The notes beneath the pieces were generated by a model. It was given only the letters and a program-made list of their open reading frames with translations. It ran no database searches and had not been told where the DNA came from. 64,000 nt of DNA, taken from positions 20,166,677-20,230,676 of the forward strand of contig JAJEKV010000011.1 of assembly GCA_021234155.1 (NCBI GenBank). Reading direction: 5' to 3'. The stretch's first letter is position 1, and each line of letters begins with the position of its first letter. The position numbers and the translations under genes are program-made. Source of the stretch: Isoetes taiwanensis (taxonomy: Eukaryota > Streptophyta > Lycopodiopsida > Isoetales > Isoetaceae). Of the stretch, positions 20,723 to 31,828 are shown one piece after another.

Positions 20723-21642
20723 CAAGGAACTCAAGTGCAGGATCTCAAGACCAGCACCGACCACGCAATTGGGTACCAAGGAATTTGTTTGGCAGAGAAC
20801 AAGAGGACTTTGAGCAGGATATGTCACCAGAGGCAATCAACGCAAGGCTGGTGCAGATGAGGAACCAGATGCAAAACCTCATCAACTGGGCGGCACCGCT
20901 GATGAATGAGCAGGAAGATGGTCCTCTACCTCCACCTTGTTTTCCGGGTGGTGACGAAGTCCCTCAGCAGGAAGGGGAGGGCAACCAGGGGAACGTCAGG
21001 GATAGGAGAAGGAAGAGGAGAACCAGGAGTCCATCGTCATCTAGCTCCAGCTCATCAGATAGTTCTTCCAGTGAGGACAGCTCTAGCTCCGACAGTCAGT
21101 CTGGCACACCTAAAGCAAGGAAAAGAGCAAGAAGGACAGATGACTATCAGAAAAAGGTGGATAGTGCTATGAGCAACGTATGGAAGACAAGGAAGCTGGG
21201 CCAGTTCTCAGGGAAAGACAGATCAGGCATGGAGGCTGAAGCATGGCTTGATGAAATGGAAGAATTTGGCAACTCCTACGGTATGAAAGACAAGGACATA
21301 GGGAAAGTTGCTACAGCTAACCTTATTGGACCGGCAAGGATCTGGTGGAAGGGATATGCTAAGTCTAACAAGCTGAAGAGGAACAATTGCAGGTTTAAGA
21401 CCTTCAGCAAGGCTTTCCGCAAGCACTATGTACCAAGATCTCATACTAGTAGACAGATCCAGCAGTTTTACAGGTTGAATCAGGGTAGCTTATCAGTGGC
21501 TAAGTATACCGAAGAATTCATGAGGCTTAGGCTCCATGTTCCTGGAGTCTCAGAAAGGCAAGCAGTGGATACCTACATTGAGGGGTTGAACAACAATATC
21601 AAGAGGCTTGTTAGAGCAATCAACCCAAGGTCGATTCTGTGA
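20723..21642 (+). CDS. Gag (retrotransposon capsid)
   Basis: Gag assembles the virus-like particle. The frame runs from the splice-site-like position at 20723; the first ATG is at 20821 (MSPEAINARL). A Ser/Arg-rich stretch (SSSSSSSSDSSSSED) precedes the capsid core, which has the Ty3 pattern AEAWLDEMEEF, GPARIWWKGYAK, FKTFSKAFRKHYVP and YTEEFMRLR. A TGA at 21640-21642 ends the frame, and the pol frame continues in phase directly after it. The stop is either a mutation or a readthrough site. Element 2 gag aligns well (WWKGYAKAHG...FAKAFCRHYVP). Confidence 0.88.
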
Positions 21643-21663
21643 GGCCAAGATAAAGCTATAAGT

Positions 21664-24600
21664 TTGGAGGAGGCACCAAAGAAACTCCAGCAGAGAAGCA
21701 ATCAACCTTCGGGGGTAAGAGTACGTGGCGATCGGGGCAATATCAGGGTAAGCAATCAGCAGCTACACCATCGGAGGTCAACAAAGAAGGTAAGGGTCGA
21801 AACAAAGCTTTTGGGGACCGTAAGCCACGAAGAATGCATCGGGGCGGTGCTCTCAAAAGCCTCCCCTAGACATCTGCCCGGGAAAAGAGACAAGAATGCA
21901 TTGAGAAAAAGTTATGTTTCAGTGTGCTTCCAGCCAGGGCACCGAACGCATGATTGCCCATTCGGTCATGCAAAAGCAGCCTTGGCGAACCGGTGGATTG
22001 GGACTCCCCAACGTAGCGGGCCGAGGACGGCGACCAGCCAGGAGGCCCAGGACTTCATAGATGGTGAGTGCCACATATGTGCAAACATTGAGACAGTGAT
22101 ATTGAGAATCACCGACCGTCATCGCGCGGCTGATGGGATCATAGATAGTAATCCATATGTAGTCCTCATAGATACAGGTAGCTCTCACAATTTTGCATCA
22201 CCTAGGTTGGCTGCCTTAATGAAGAACAAGGTATTGAAGTCTAAGCCAAGGCCAGTAGCTATGGCAAATGGCGCCATTCGGCACACAAGGGGCAGGAGAA
22301 TCATCTTTGATATAGACCTTAGTGGGGCTAAGTGGCCGATGGGAGCGGAAGTCATGGATATCGGGAGATACGACCTTATAGTGGGGATGGAATTTTTGAA
22401 GCCAGCCAAAGCCATGATTGATTGCGACCGGAACGAAGTCACCATGACGTCACCAGACGGCAGCAAATTGATAGTGAAAGGTAAGAAGCTAGATTCTCCC
22501 ATGCAGTGTATCTCTTTGAAGCAGCTAAGGAAGAGTATAGAAAGGAATAAGGTGGACTACATCTTGAGGATGGAATCAGTTGAGCCAGGCAAACAGGATG
22601 GAAGTGACCAAAAGGGAAATCAATTGCCCAGGCAGATAGCAAGGCTTATTTCCGAGTTCAAGGATGTATTTCCGGATGAAATCCGGCAACTGCCACCTTA
22701 TAGGGGTGTGGAATGTGAGATCACGTTGACTCCAGATGCGAAGCCTACCAGTAAGGCGCCATACAGAATGAGCACCCCAGAATTGATTGAGCTCAAGAAG
22801 CAGCTTCAGGAATTGCTCGAGCTTGGCTTTATAAGAGCAAGTGTGTCTCCTTTTGGAGCACCTATACTCTTTGTGAAGAAGAAAGATGGGAGCTTAAGAA
22901 TGTGCATAGACTATCGCCAGCTCAATAAGCAGACGATAAAGAACAAATATGCATTGCCAAGGGCAGATGACCTAATGGACCAGTTACAAGGAGCAAAGGT
23001 ATTCTCAAAAATTGATTTGAGGTCAGGATACCATCAGATAAGAATAAAAGAAGAGGATATCCATAAGACCGCTTTCAGAACGCGGTATGGTCATTTTGAG
23101 TTTACAGTAATGCCCTTTGGACTATCGAACGCTCCAGCAACGTTTATGCGCCTCATGAACGACATCTTCAGAGACTTCTTGGATGAGTTTGTTATTGTCT
23201 TCTTCGACGACATTCTAATCTACAGCAAGTCCCTCGAGGAGCATTGTCAGCATCTCAGGAAAGTGTTGGAGAAGTTGAGACGTCATCGGTTGTATGGGAA
23301 GCTCTCCAAGTGCCACTTTGCAACAGGCCGAGTGGAATATTTGGGGCATGTTGTAACATCCGAGGGAATCTCCACAGATCCATCTAAGATTGAGGCAATA
23401 GTTGATTGGTCAGCTCCAAGGAATGTGGCAGAAGTAAGAAGCTTTCTCGGGTTGGCGGGATATTACAGAAAGTTCGTGAAGGACTTTGCTAAGTGGGCGT
23501 CCCCTCTGTCGGACCTCACTAAGGCCAAGAAGATGAAGGATTGGACTAGCCATTGGTCAGAGAAAGTCCAAGCTTCTTTCGAGAAGCTTAAAGAGGCCTT
23601 AACAACAGCACCAGTGCTTGTTCTCCCGGATCCGAGTAAAGATAAGTTGGTAGCAACAGATGCAAGTAAGATAGCAACAGGAGCAGTGTTGATGCAAGAA
23701 GGAAGGGTAGTCGCCTACGACTCGAAGAAGATGAACGACGCTGAGCAATGCTACCCAACCCATGATCAGGAGCTGCTAGCCATTGTCAGGGCGTTAAGGA
23801 TATGGAGGCATTATTTGCTGGGAAGGAAGTTTCAGTTGGATACTGATCACCAGAGTCTGCAGTATCTTTTTACCCAGCCACTCCTCAATTTAAGGCAGAG
23901 AAGGTGGATGGAATTTCTTGAGGAGTATGACTTTGATATTGTGTATAAGCCTGGCAAGCTTAATGTTGTAGCGGATGCCCTCTCCAGGAGACCATTTCAG
24001 ACAAGGACGCATTGTAATGCAATTTCCACTCTTTCGAGTGAATTTGACAAGAAGATTGAGGAGTCCTTGCCAACGGATGTGGACTTCAAGGAGGTGTGGG
24101 AAAGCCTTTCCAAGGAAGCCAGAACAGATAAAGAGCGGGAAGCCTTCAAGCATTATAAGAAGGAAGGCAACATGTTGTATCACAAGCATAAGTTGTGTGT
24201 GCCCGAATCATCAGGGGTAAGGAAGTTAATTCTTCATGACACACATAACAGCCCAATAGCAGGGCATGCTGGCTTCATGAAGACCTATTTCAAGATTCGA
24301 AGTAGTTACTTCTGGCCAGGAATGAAGAGGCAGATAGCTGCATATATTCGGGATTGCCAGTTATGTCAGCAGACCAAAGCGGAGCAACTTCGGATTCCAG
24401 GTGCTCTTGAGCCATTGGGGGTGCCAAATGCGAAGTGGGAGGTCATAAGCATGGATTTCATTACAGGGCTCCCTAGAACTCTTCGAGGCAAGGATGCATT
24501 GATGGTTGTCGTAGACAAGTTATCTAAGATGGCACATTTTGTGCCTTGCAAGACTACTGACACCGCATTAGATACTGCCAAGTTATTTGTAAGGGAGATT

Positions 24601-25547
24601 TTTAGACTCCATGGCATGCCTCGGGAGATAATATCTGATAGAGATTCTAAGTTTATGAGTGCCTTTTGGCAGGATCTCTTTAGCACCATTCGCATTTAAG
24701 CTCTCCATGAGCACGGCATATCATCCCCAAACAGATGGCCAGACGGAGAGGACGAATCGGATCATTGAAGACATGCTTCGAAGCTATGTGTGGAACAAGC
24801 AGTCCAAGTGGGATGAGTACATCCACTTGGTGGAATTCGCCTACAATAGTACCAAACAGGAGTCATCTCAGATGTCTCCTTTCATGGTAAATTACGGTAC
24901 CGTGCTTAACTCCCACACACTTGGCACAATCCCGGTCAAAGGTTGAAGTGTCCCAGCAGATGCTAGGAGATATGCAGCAGCTTGGTGGAAGAAGTGAGGG
25001 GTTACCTCCTAGCGGCAAAGAAGTCGGCCAGAAGAGTGTAGCCGACAAACAAACGGGGGCCGTAAGAGAGTTCAAGGTAGGCGGCACGCCCTGGTTGAAG
25101 ATCAAGGTGAAGCAAGCCAAGCTTCGGATTGGGAGTTGTAAGAAGCTTGCCCCTAGGTGGGCTGGTCCGTTTAAGATTTTGGAGAGAGTGGGCTCTCAAG
25201 CCTACAAGTTGGATCTTCCGGCCCATCTCAAAGTTCACAAGGTCTTCCACGTAAGTTTATTAAAAAGGCACAATCCTAACCCCGAGGAGGTTTTGGATAC
25301 TCCAACCTTGTTGGAAATGACGGAGGAACAAGTAGAAATAGTGCCTGAACTACTTCTTGATAAGTCATTCAAGAAGACTAGGAGGTCTCAGTTCCTCCAA
25401 TATTTGGTTAAGTGGAAGCACTTACCTGTGGAAGATGCGACATGGGTATTGAAGCAAGATTTGGAGAAGCAATACCCAGAGTTTATGAAGGAGTTTGATG
25501 GGCGAGTCGTCTCCGACTTGGTCGACCCCGACTTGCCAGGTGGTTAG
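21664..25547 (+). pseudogene. Pol: protease, RT, RNase H, integrase, chromodomain
   Basis: The frame is open to 24699, then shifts near 24680 and again near 24930. Landmarks in order: a CCHC remnant [11 protein letters not shown] (first Cys lost); protease DTGSSHNF at about 22170; RT with [11 protein letters not shown] and FFDDILIYS at about 23200-23230; RNase [14 protein letters not shown] (about 23650) and DALSRR; integrase HHCC (H..H..CQLCQQ, 24235-24370); DDE core with MDFITG, SDRDSKF and, after the first shift, NRIIEDMLRSY; a GPY/F-type module (WAGPFKILERVGSQAYKL); and a chromodomain (FLQYLVKWKHLPVEDATW). The chromodomain makes this a chromovirus. The two shifts leave this copy unable to make full integrase unless they are sequence errors. 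Confidence 0.92.
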
Positions 25548-26389
25548 CTAGTATGTTGTTAGTTAGCCTTAAGCCTGGCGCATGCATTCTAGTTAGTAGG
25601 GTGCATGTGCCAGAACCTTGGATCGTGTGGGCGATGATGGGATACGCCTTTAGGGCATTCTCTAGGCCACACGCACCAAGAGGTGCGCATGACCATTAGG
25701 GTCATGTGAGTGAGGAATGAGGCATGGTGGGCGATGATGGGACATCGATCGGATGATCTCTATGCCACGATGCGGGGTACGCACACCTGGCCGTAGGAGG
25801 GTCATGGTGAAGGTTAAAGTGATCATGCGCGATGATGGGATCGTGAGACGTTCCCTAGCTCAAACCCGTGGGGCATGATGCACTAGGGGGTACTCGGCAC
25901 CGGGTAACCGAGTACAAGGTAGCACTCGATCATGGGCGATGATGGGAGCATCTTAAATGATCCTTAAGCTCAAATCCGAAAGGGCCATGATCTTGGGCAA
26001 GGTAGTAGAACAACCTTGAGTCAGTAGTTCGGCTCAAGGAGGTAAGGGGGGTGGTCCCCTAAAACCACAAATTATTAACTAAACTAACGTAATGTGCTCC
26101 TTTTGCAGGCAAGTAGAAGGTGGACTTCAACGAGGAGCGCATTACGAGAAGATAGGGGGAACCATAATTTAGATTATGAACCCTAACAACTCTTATAATA
26201 ATGTTTGAATTATCGTAAGAAATAACTGTGTTAAGGCTATATAATTTTGTATAAGTACAAATATAGCCTAAATTTTGACTTGAACTAATAAAACTTGATT
26301 ACTATAATAAGCTAAAAGTTATGACATGTTGTCCCTTGTGCAGGCATAAGGTAGGTTCGTCACCTTAGCCCACTACGGGATCCCCCGAA
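25548..26389 (+). other. Element 1 3' region with ~100-bp repeats
   Basis: GCGATGATGGGA recurs at 25631, 25731, 25829 and 25936, spaced 98-107 bp, each within similar but diverged surroundings. Further right GGTAAGGGGGGTGGTCCCC and TTTTGCAGGCAAGTAG align with minus-strand sequence of element 2 (about 34800-34700), so this is a conserved 3' untranslated region. No sense 3' LTR follows. Confidence 0.7.
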
Positions 26390-27164
26390 GCCCCCACTCG
26401 GCAGGGATCCTCCCTCCACTTTCCCTCTAGCCCCGTTATCTGGTGCTGAGTCATATCATAGCCTCAATAGCCTGGTGGGCTCCTATGCACAGGCCGCATC
26501 TAATAGGAACTAAGGGATCTACTCTAGGAACATACTACATATGGCCCTAGGTCTCTACCCCCTTCCCAAAACAAGAGGAGCAAACATGATCAACCATCAT
26601 CATATAATCATCACATCATGAGAATAATCATAAGAAGAACATCTTAACCTAATCATACAATCTAACTAATGGTTAGGATTCATTGATTAGGGTTCAAGAT
26701 GTTAAATACGGGTTCTAGGATGGCTCTACTCTAGATACAAGATACTAGCACAGCTGGAATGCTAATTCCAGATGAGCTATCACAACTACTATTCTACATA
26801 CCTGCTCCTGAAGCTCTCCCTCCAGATCCGTGTGCCTCCATGGTCTTCGACTCACGTGATGCTGCTCCTGCTCCAAGAACGAGTCTACCCTGCTGGGGCT
26901 GCTGCACTAGTCTATGCCACAGCAAACGATGTTCGAAACGGGGTTTCGAACAAGTAGGTGAGTCTCTAGGTGCTAGGGCTGGAAAAAGGCCTAGGGTTAG
27001 GGTTTAGGCCTATATAAGTTAGGTCCACCTAGGATGCCACGTGGCACCATTCGGGTGAGTCCTGGGTGGCGGGTGCCCAATAGGTTAAGGCCACGTGGAT
27101 AATGGTCTTAGCCTATGGTTGGCTAAGTTATGTGAATAACTTGGCCATGCCCCCTAGTGCCACA
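26390..27164 (-). repeat. LTR-like sequence in antisense orientation
   Basis: Phrases such as CGTTATCTGGTGC, CTCTACCCCCTTCCCAA and the GGGTTAGGGTTTAGGCCTA block resemble the plus strand of the element 2 LTR, i.e. the antisense of element 1. The right end TGCCACA fits the terminal ..ACA (TGTGGC on the minus strand). It may be a solo or partial LTR of a related element. Identity is patchy. Confidence 0.45.
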
Positions 27165-28574
27165 ATCTATGGTATACAAGGCTATGAAGATAGACTTGTA
27201 TGGTGGCGGATCCAGGAATATACGTATTTATGGCGTATATTCCCTTGGACCATCACACATGACTTCTACCTGGCGGATCTCCAGGATAAATTCCGGGATG
27301 AGGCCCATCGTGTTTTTAGAGGCAACTCCAATGCTGCTTGGTTGTTATCCGCAACCAACAAATATTTCAAGGATCCTGCTCAGTCTCAGATTTTTGAACA
27401 GGAGTACATGCCTGAACTGGCTCAGCACTTGCCTCTGTGGCAGGTTGAAACGTTGGAACAGGTAAACAAAAATCTGGCGCACCCTGATGATCTTGAGTTT
27501 GCCCAGATTTATATGCAGCACTTGGGAGGCTACAATCAACTCCGTGGCCTTCTGGAAAGCAAGACCATCCCCACGGGTTGGGTCAATCCTCCTGTCTATC
27601 AATTACTCTCTACTTCCGTATGGGACCATTGGTGTCGTGCTCTTGATCAAAATCTTGTTCAAGCATTTAGGGACATGGCTCTGCAACCCACGCACACGGG
27701 CATGCTTCCCTCCCCATATGCTTCCTTAGGGGCCCCTCCCCGCCCACGGTTCCTTTCTTCTGACTGGCGTCTACCCTTTTGGACGAAGGTCATGGATGGC
27801 CACGCTGGGTCGACTCCGCCTCAGATCTCCACGGATCTCCGGTGGGATCCCCGATTTGTCAGACGTTCCAATTGGGAGGATAATGCCACTTTGGACACTA
27901 CTGAAAATTGGATTTATATCGGTAATGAGCGTGGTTGGCAAAAGCCTGCTGATGCCTTGCATGGTCTTGATACCTTCTTGCAAAATGCTGCCAACTCACC
28001 AGACCCTTCAGTCCACCGTCAAGCTGGTTTCTGTGCTGCTCTCAAATGCATCCTGGTCAGCTCTTTAAATCGGCAGCGTCCAATCTTTCACTGCAATCCG
28101 AATGCCAGCGTCAGTGCCTTCGGTCTCCAAACTTGCCTTCTCATGGAGTGCCAGTTTGTTCCTTCGGCTGCCCATGCTGCCCTAGAAGACATGGTGCGCT
28201 CTCACTTCCTCATTGAGGCCCATCCTGCCCTAGGGCTCAACACCCCTGACGCTCTTCAAACACGCCAGGACCTCATTGCTCATTACCATAATGGCGCCCG
28301 ACCTCATTCCCGGGAGGATCACTTTCCAACTGCTGGTTTCCCGCCTTCAGAAGCACTTCCTCCTTTTCTTCAGACTGAGTGTCGTTTGGTGGGGGGGAGT
28401 GTTAGTCCTGTGCCTCCTGGTTCAGGACTATTCATGCACACGACGGACCAGGTCAAGCTCAAGGATCCACAAACAGGCACGGGTCAGCCATCAAAGGCTC
28501 AGCAGAAGACCAAGCAGCAGACCACGCAGTCAAAGCCTGCGTCCGTCAACAAGAGGCGCCGCTCAGACAAGTGA
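27102..28574 (+). CDS. Unrecognised intact 490-codon ORF
   Basis: The ATG at 27102 opens 490 codons without a stop. A second ATG is at 27147. The first 21 codons lie in the LTR-like piece ending at 27164, so the original protein probably starts elsewhere. Composition is normal for a soluble protein, with many W and H (EDRLVWWRIQEYTYLW, SSDWRLPFWTKVMDGHAG) and a basic Lys/Gln tail (KQQTTQSKPASVNKRRRSDK). I recognise no domain. The last part overlaps a polypurine tract and LTR at 28388-28900, so it is probably carried by a retroelement. It could be an aberrant gag, a captured host gene or an unknown TE ORF. Confidence 0.55.
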   Translation: MVLAYGWLSYVNNLAMPPSATIYGIQGYEDRLVWWRIQEYTYLWRIFPWTITHDFYLADLQDKFRDEAHRVFRGNSNAAWLLSATNKYFKDPAQSQIFEQEYMPELAQHLPLWQVETLEQVNKNLAHPDDLEFAQIYMQHLGGYNQLRGLLESKTIPTGWVNPPVYQLLSTSVWDHWCRALDQNLVQAFRDMALQPTHTGMLPSPYASLGAPPRPRFLSSDWRLPFWTKVMDGHAGSTPPQISTDLRWDPRFVRRSNWEDNATLDTTENWIYIGNERGWQKPADALHGLDTFLQNAANSPDPSVHRQAGFCAALKCILVSSLNRQRPIFHCNPNASVSAFGLQTCLLMECQFVPSAAHAALEDMVRSHFLIEAHPALGLNTPDALQTRQDLIAHYHNGARPHSREDHFPTAGFPPSEALPPFLQTECRLVGGSVSPVPPGSGLFMHTTDQVKLKDPQTGTGQPSKAQQKTKQQTTQSKPASVNKRRRSDK

Positions 28575-28900
28575 CGGCCCGTCAGCGTCAGCGTGATTCC
28601 AGGCACTTCAAGAGGCACCGCCAATGTTCCTGCAAATCAGGCCTCCTTCCAGGAGTCGGCACCGAGATCAGTCAGAATGTCTATATTGGGCCAAAGGCCA
28701 TTGTACTATATATATGAGTAGAGCTAGCACATGAGTTGGCTAGATGAGTTTTGAGTCTTGTCTCTCTTCAGTCTTCTCTCGATTGCGAGAGCTCATGTAT
28801 GTTCCTCATTGATATCAAGGAAGCTTATCATTTTCCTCTCATTGTTCTCTTTTGTTCTGTTTCCTTCTTCTTGTTCTTTTCTTGCAAATCCCGCGTGACA
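28388..28900 (+). repeat. Polypurine tract and copia-like LTR
   Basis: GGTGGGGGGGAG (28388-28399) is followed by TGTTAGTCCTG, the usual layout of a copia PPT and 3' LTR start. The LTR would run to CGCGTGACA at 28900, 501 bp, with TATATATATGAG near 28710 as its TATA box and a CT-rich leader after it. No second copy is seen upstream. Confidence 0.55.
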
Positions 28901-28951
28901 TAGTCCCCCGGATTCTCCTGTTAGATCCAAGGGTCCTCACAGAGGGCTGTC

Positions 28952-29146
28952 TTGCAGGAGTTCCCGAACCCAGACCCCAAACAAGTTCCTTATGATAAAA
29001 ACAACAAGCAGCTGCATGTGGTGGTGTTGAACAAGCAACAATACTTCAGAGTAACAATAGGCCCACCTGGACAAGGAAATTTGCAAGATCACGTGTCAAT
29101 GCAGCCTCTTGACGTGGATCGGAATAGTATACCAGCGCGAATGTGA
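28952..29146 (+). other. Small ORF after a splice-acceptor-like site
   Basis: CTGTCTTGCAG at about 28945-28955 precedes an open stretch of about 60 codons (EFPNPDPKQVPYDKNNKQLH). It may be an isolated exon or nothing. No family is recognised. Confidence 0.2.
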
Positions 29147-29205
29147 CAGACCCGATGAACCCTAAAACATCGGAACTGTTACAGAGTTTTGTCGCCACGC
29201 AGACC

Positions 29206-29500
29206 CCTCGTATACCGGCCCCCGTATCCGGTCCCAGCCACGTAATCCGCCAACGGGCATTTTCGTATACTGGCCCCGGTATCAGTGTGCCACGCCAGCC
29301 GCCCGTGGGCCGTGCCCCGGTATACGCGAATTTATAGGCCACGTAAGACGCCCGTATACCGGCCCCTGTATCATGTGTGCCACGCTGGTCGCGATTTGAT
29401 TGTATACCGACACCCGATAAGGCCACGTATATCGGCCCCGTGTATTATCGTATACCGGCCCCGGTATGTACACGGGGCCGGTATACGCGGCCCTAAAAAG
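29206..29500. repeat. Degenerate GTATACCGGCCCC repeat cluster
   Basis: At least six phrases of the type GTATACCGGCCCC...GCCACG occur in both orientations at roughly 40-50 bp intervals. The last pair forms a perfect inverted repeat, CGTATACCGGCCCC / GGGGCCGGTATACG, at about 29449-29488. The cluster lies just beyond the 3' end of LINE 2. Confidence 0.7.
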
Positions 29501-31363
29501 CGACCGATTTCGGGGGCTTATAATCGACCCGGCACCGCACGGTGGGTGTGTGTAAAACGAAGGTGTCCCGGATTTCATTTCGTCTGAATTATGATGGATT
29601 TCCTCCAAAAAAAAGCTCTTCCCAAAACTTTTTTTTGCTGTTCGATCTTTTCCGAAAAAGGCGCTTATATTACTTATGAGCATTGGAGGAAGGAAGGAAG
29701 GAAGGTACTTTTATCGTCCACGGAGACCAATCGGCCTATGGGACCCAATACAAAAACGCAGCAAGCGGATTACTGCCCGGATTAAAAACCCCACCCGGCG
29801 GGTTTTCGAGGGAAAACTGCGGGCAAAGAATCACCACACAAACCGGCCCTAACATATACAATGCGTAAAACACCCAAATATATACACGCTGATGCACCGC
29901 GACCAGTAGTGCCCAATCAGCGAAAGCGGCAAAGGGGCAAAGGTGACCTCGCAGGTCCAAAGACCTCCCAAATGTACGACCCCGTGGCACGCATCGACGG
30001 CGTGTGTGTTCATCAAAAATGTAAGGGCAAGTCCGCCGCACCAAGGGAGCCGTGATTCGTCCCGGATGTGATCGCAACGCCGGGCAGCCTCGAAAGTGTG
30101 AGACTCATCCTCAATGGCACCCGCTTGACAAAGACCGACAGAGCCTCGTCCCCGGCGGGCTCCCAATCCACCGCCTGCCTCAATGCGAAGATGGTGGGCA
30201 CCTCGCGGCGTAATGGAGGCAATGAGTCCGCGCTTTTTCAGGGGCACCGGGAACGCAGTAGAGTCAGGGCCGCGGCTAACACGGGGTTGATGTGCTCCTT
30301 GTAATGGGCCATTTTGACCTGCCCTAGAGCCGGTCCCGGAGCTTGCCAAGGAAACAAGCGCCTAGGTACTCCCGCAAAGCTGTCCGACGATCGGCCAGTG
30401 TCCACCGCGCACGACATTGCTCTGACGTTCCATCTGGCGAACCACTGATGTCTCTTACCCTTCCAACAGGGCTCTAAGCCGGCTGAGGACCCATTGCCCA
30501 CAGTGTTAAGCCGGTCGGGGGCCGAGCATCCCCATAGTAACCACTTTCAAAATAGACGATGTGTCTATCAAGGGCTGCCCATGGCGGCAAGAATCCAGTT
30601 TCTGCCGCAGAGAATCTGATAGGGGACTTGAAGGTTTCACCCCAAGTGCCCGTGCCAAAAATGCCTTCTGCACTTGCCCAAGTCATTCCAGGTCGCCAAA
30701 GAGACGGCCGGGGCCCCAAACCTCGACCCGTCACTGAAGGACCGTGCCTCACTGCCCGATTAGATGCAGTCGGGGTGGCCCCAATCATAGAGCTCGCCAG
30801 GGTGACTGTTCTCAGATGGCATAAAGCTTTCCAGCCTGCTGTCACTTTCATAGCGGATAGGCGCCTCCCGAAAGAGCGGAGGAGGAACTCCACCCCTAGG
30901 TACTTGTAGGTGGGCGTGGCGTCCACAGTACGCCCTCGATATGTGAGAGTGCGGGAGGCATGGGGTGGCGTGAAGAGGATATGAGAACCACCCCGGTCTT
31001 GGCCGATTCACGCCAAGATGTCGGTAGTCCGACAAAATGTGTCTAGGGCATCTAAGTGAGACCGCATAGCTTCGGGTGTGGGCCAACATCGCCCGCGATA
31101 GATGAGCCGGGCGATGACACGGTGCAAAAAGCCGTATGCCATCCCCCATGCTCGATAAGCCGGGCTCTAACCGACAATGTAAAGGCCAAAAGTGTTGGCG
31201 AGGGGGGCAACCCCTGCGGACCCGATACTACCGGTGAATGCTTGGCCCGTCGGCTGCATCCCCGCCAAAACAACTCTCATACAACCAGATATGGCATTCT
31301 CGCGAAGTAGCGGAGCCCCCAGCTTGACGCAGCCTAGCCCACGCTTTTTCCCGGGAACCGCGG

Positions 31364-31828
31364 TCAAAAGCCTTCGCGAAGTCCACAAAGCAAAGAATAC
31401 AAGTCCTCGGCCGATGATTCGGCCGTCTTCAATCGCCCCCGCGAAGTAAAGATATGGTCAATTGTTGAGCGGCGGGGTCTAAAGCCTGCCTGTGTGAGGG
31501 CCCGCACATCTGCGGCCTCTGCCCAGCGGGTCAACTGCTGCTCGAGAATGCTAGCCAACAGTTTGGCAAATACTGAACTGACCATGATCGTCCGGTAATT
31601 GGCCGGACAATGTGGGTCGCCCGCCTTGTGAATGGGAACCACCCTGCTTGTGGTCCATTGTCGGGGGAGACCTTCCTGCAATGCTCTGTTGAACAGGGTA
31701 GTGAGGACCGGCACAAGCGGCTGCCCTGCCCATTTGAGTAACTCGGCCTGCATACCGTCGAGGTCGGCTGCCTTCCCATTAGTCAGCCGGTGCAGGCCCT
31801 CCTCAACATCCTCCTCCACGAGAACCAA
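31364..31828 (-). pseudogene. LINE 2 reverse transcriptase, N-terminal palm/fingers
   Basis: This 154-codon open segment contains the fingers and early palm of a non-LTR RT (GKAADLDGMQAE, VVPIHKAGD, NYRTIMVSSVFAKLL, QAGFRPRRSTIDHI). It ends where the catalytic DFxKAFD block should begin; the following plus-strand bases (GAAGTCCACAAAGC...) encode AFVDFAKAFD on the minus strand in another frame. The enzyme is therefore broken by frameshift, not by loss of the active site. Confidence 0.82.

Larger units (their letters stand above)
15960..26390 (+). mobile_element. Element 1: chromovirus carrying histone H3 and ORF X
   Basis: A Ty3/gypsy element in plus orientation. Its order is LTR (about 15960-16483), PBS, H3 ORF, ORF X, gag, protease-RT-RNase H-integrase with chromodomain, then a long 3' region. 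Gene order, PBS, both extra ORFs, gag, pol and the 3' region all have counterparts in element 2 (32798-45961, reverse orientation). The 5' LTR start is unclear and I could not find a matching sense 3' LTR. Instead an antisense LTR-like sequence begins near 26390, so this copy is truncated or rearranged at its right end. Confidence 0.88.
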
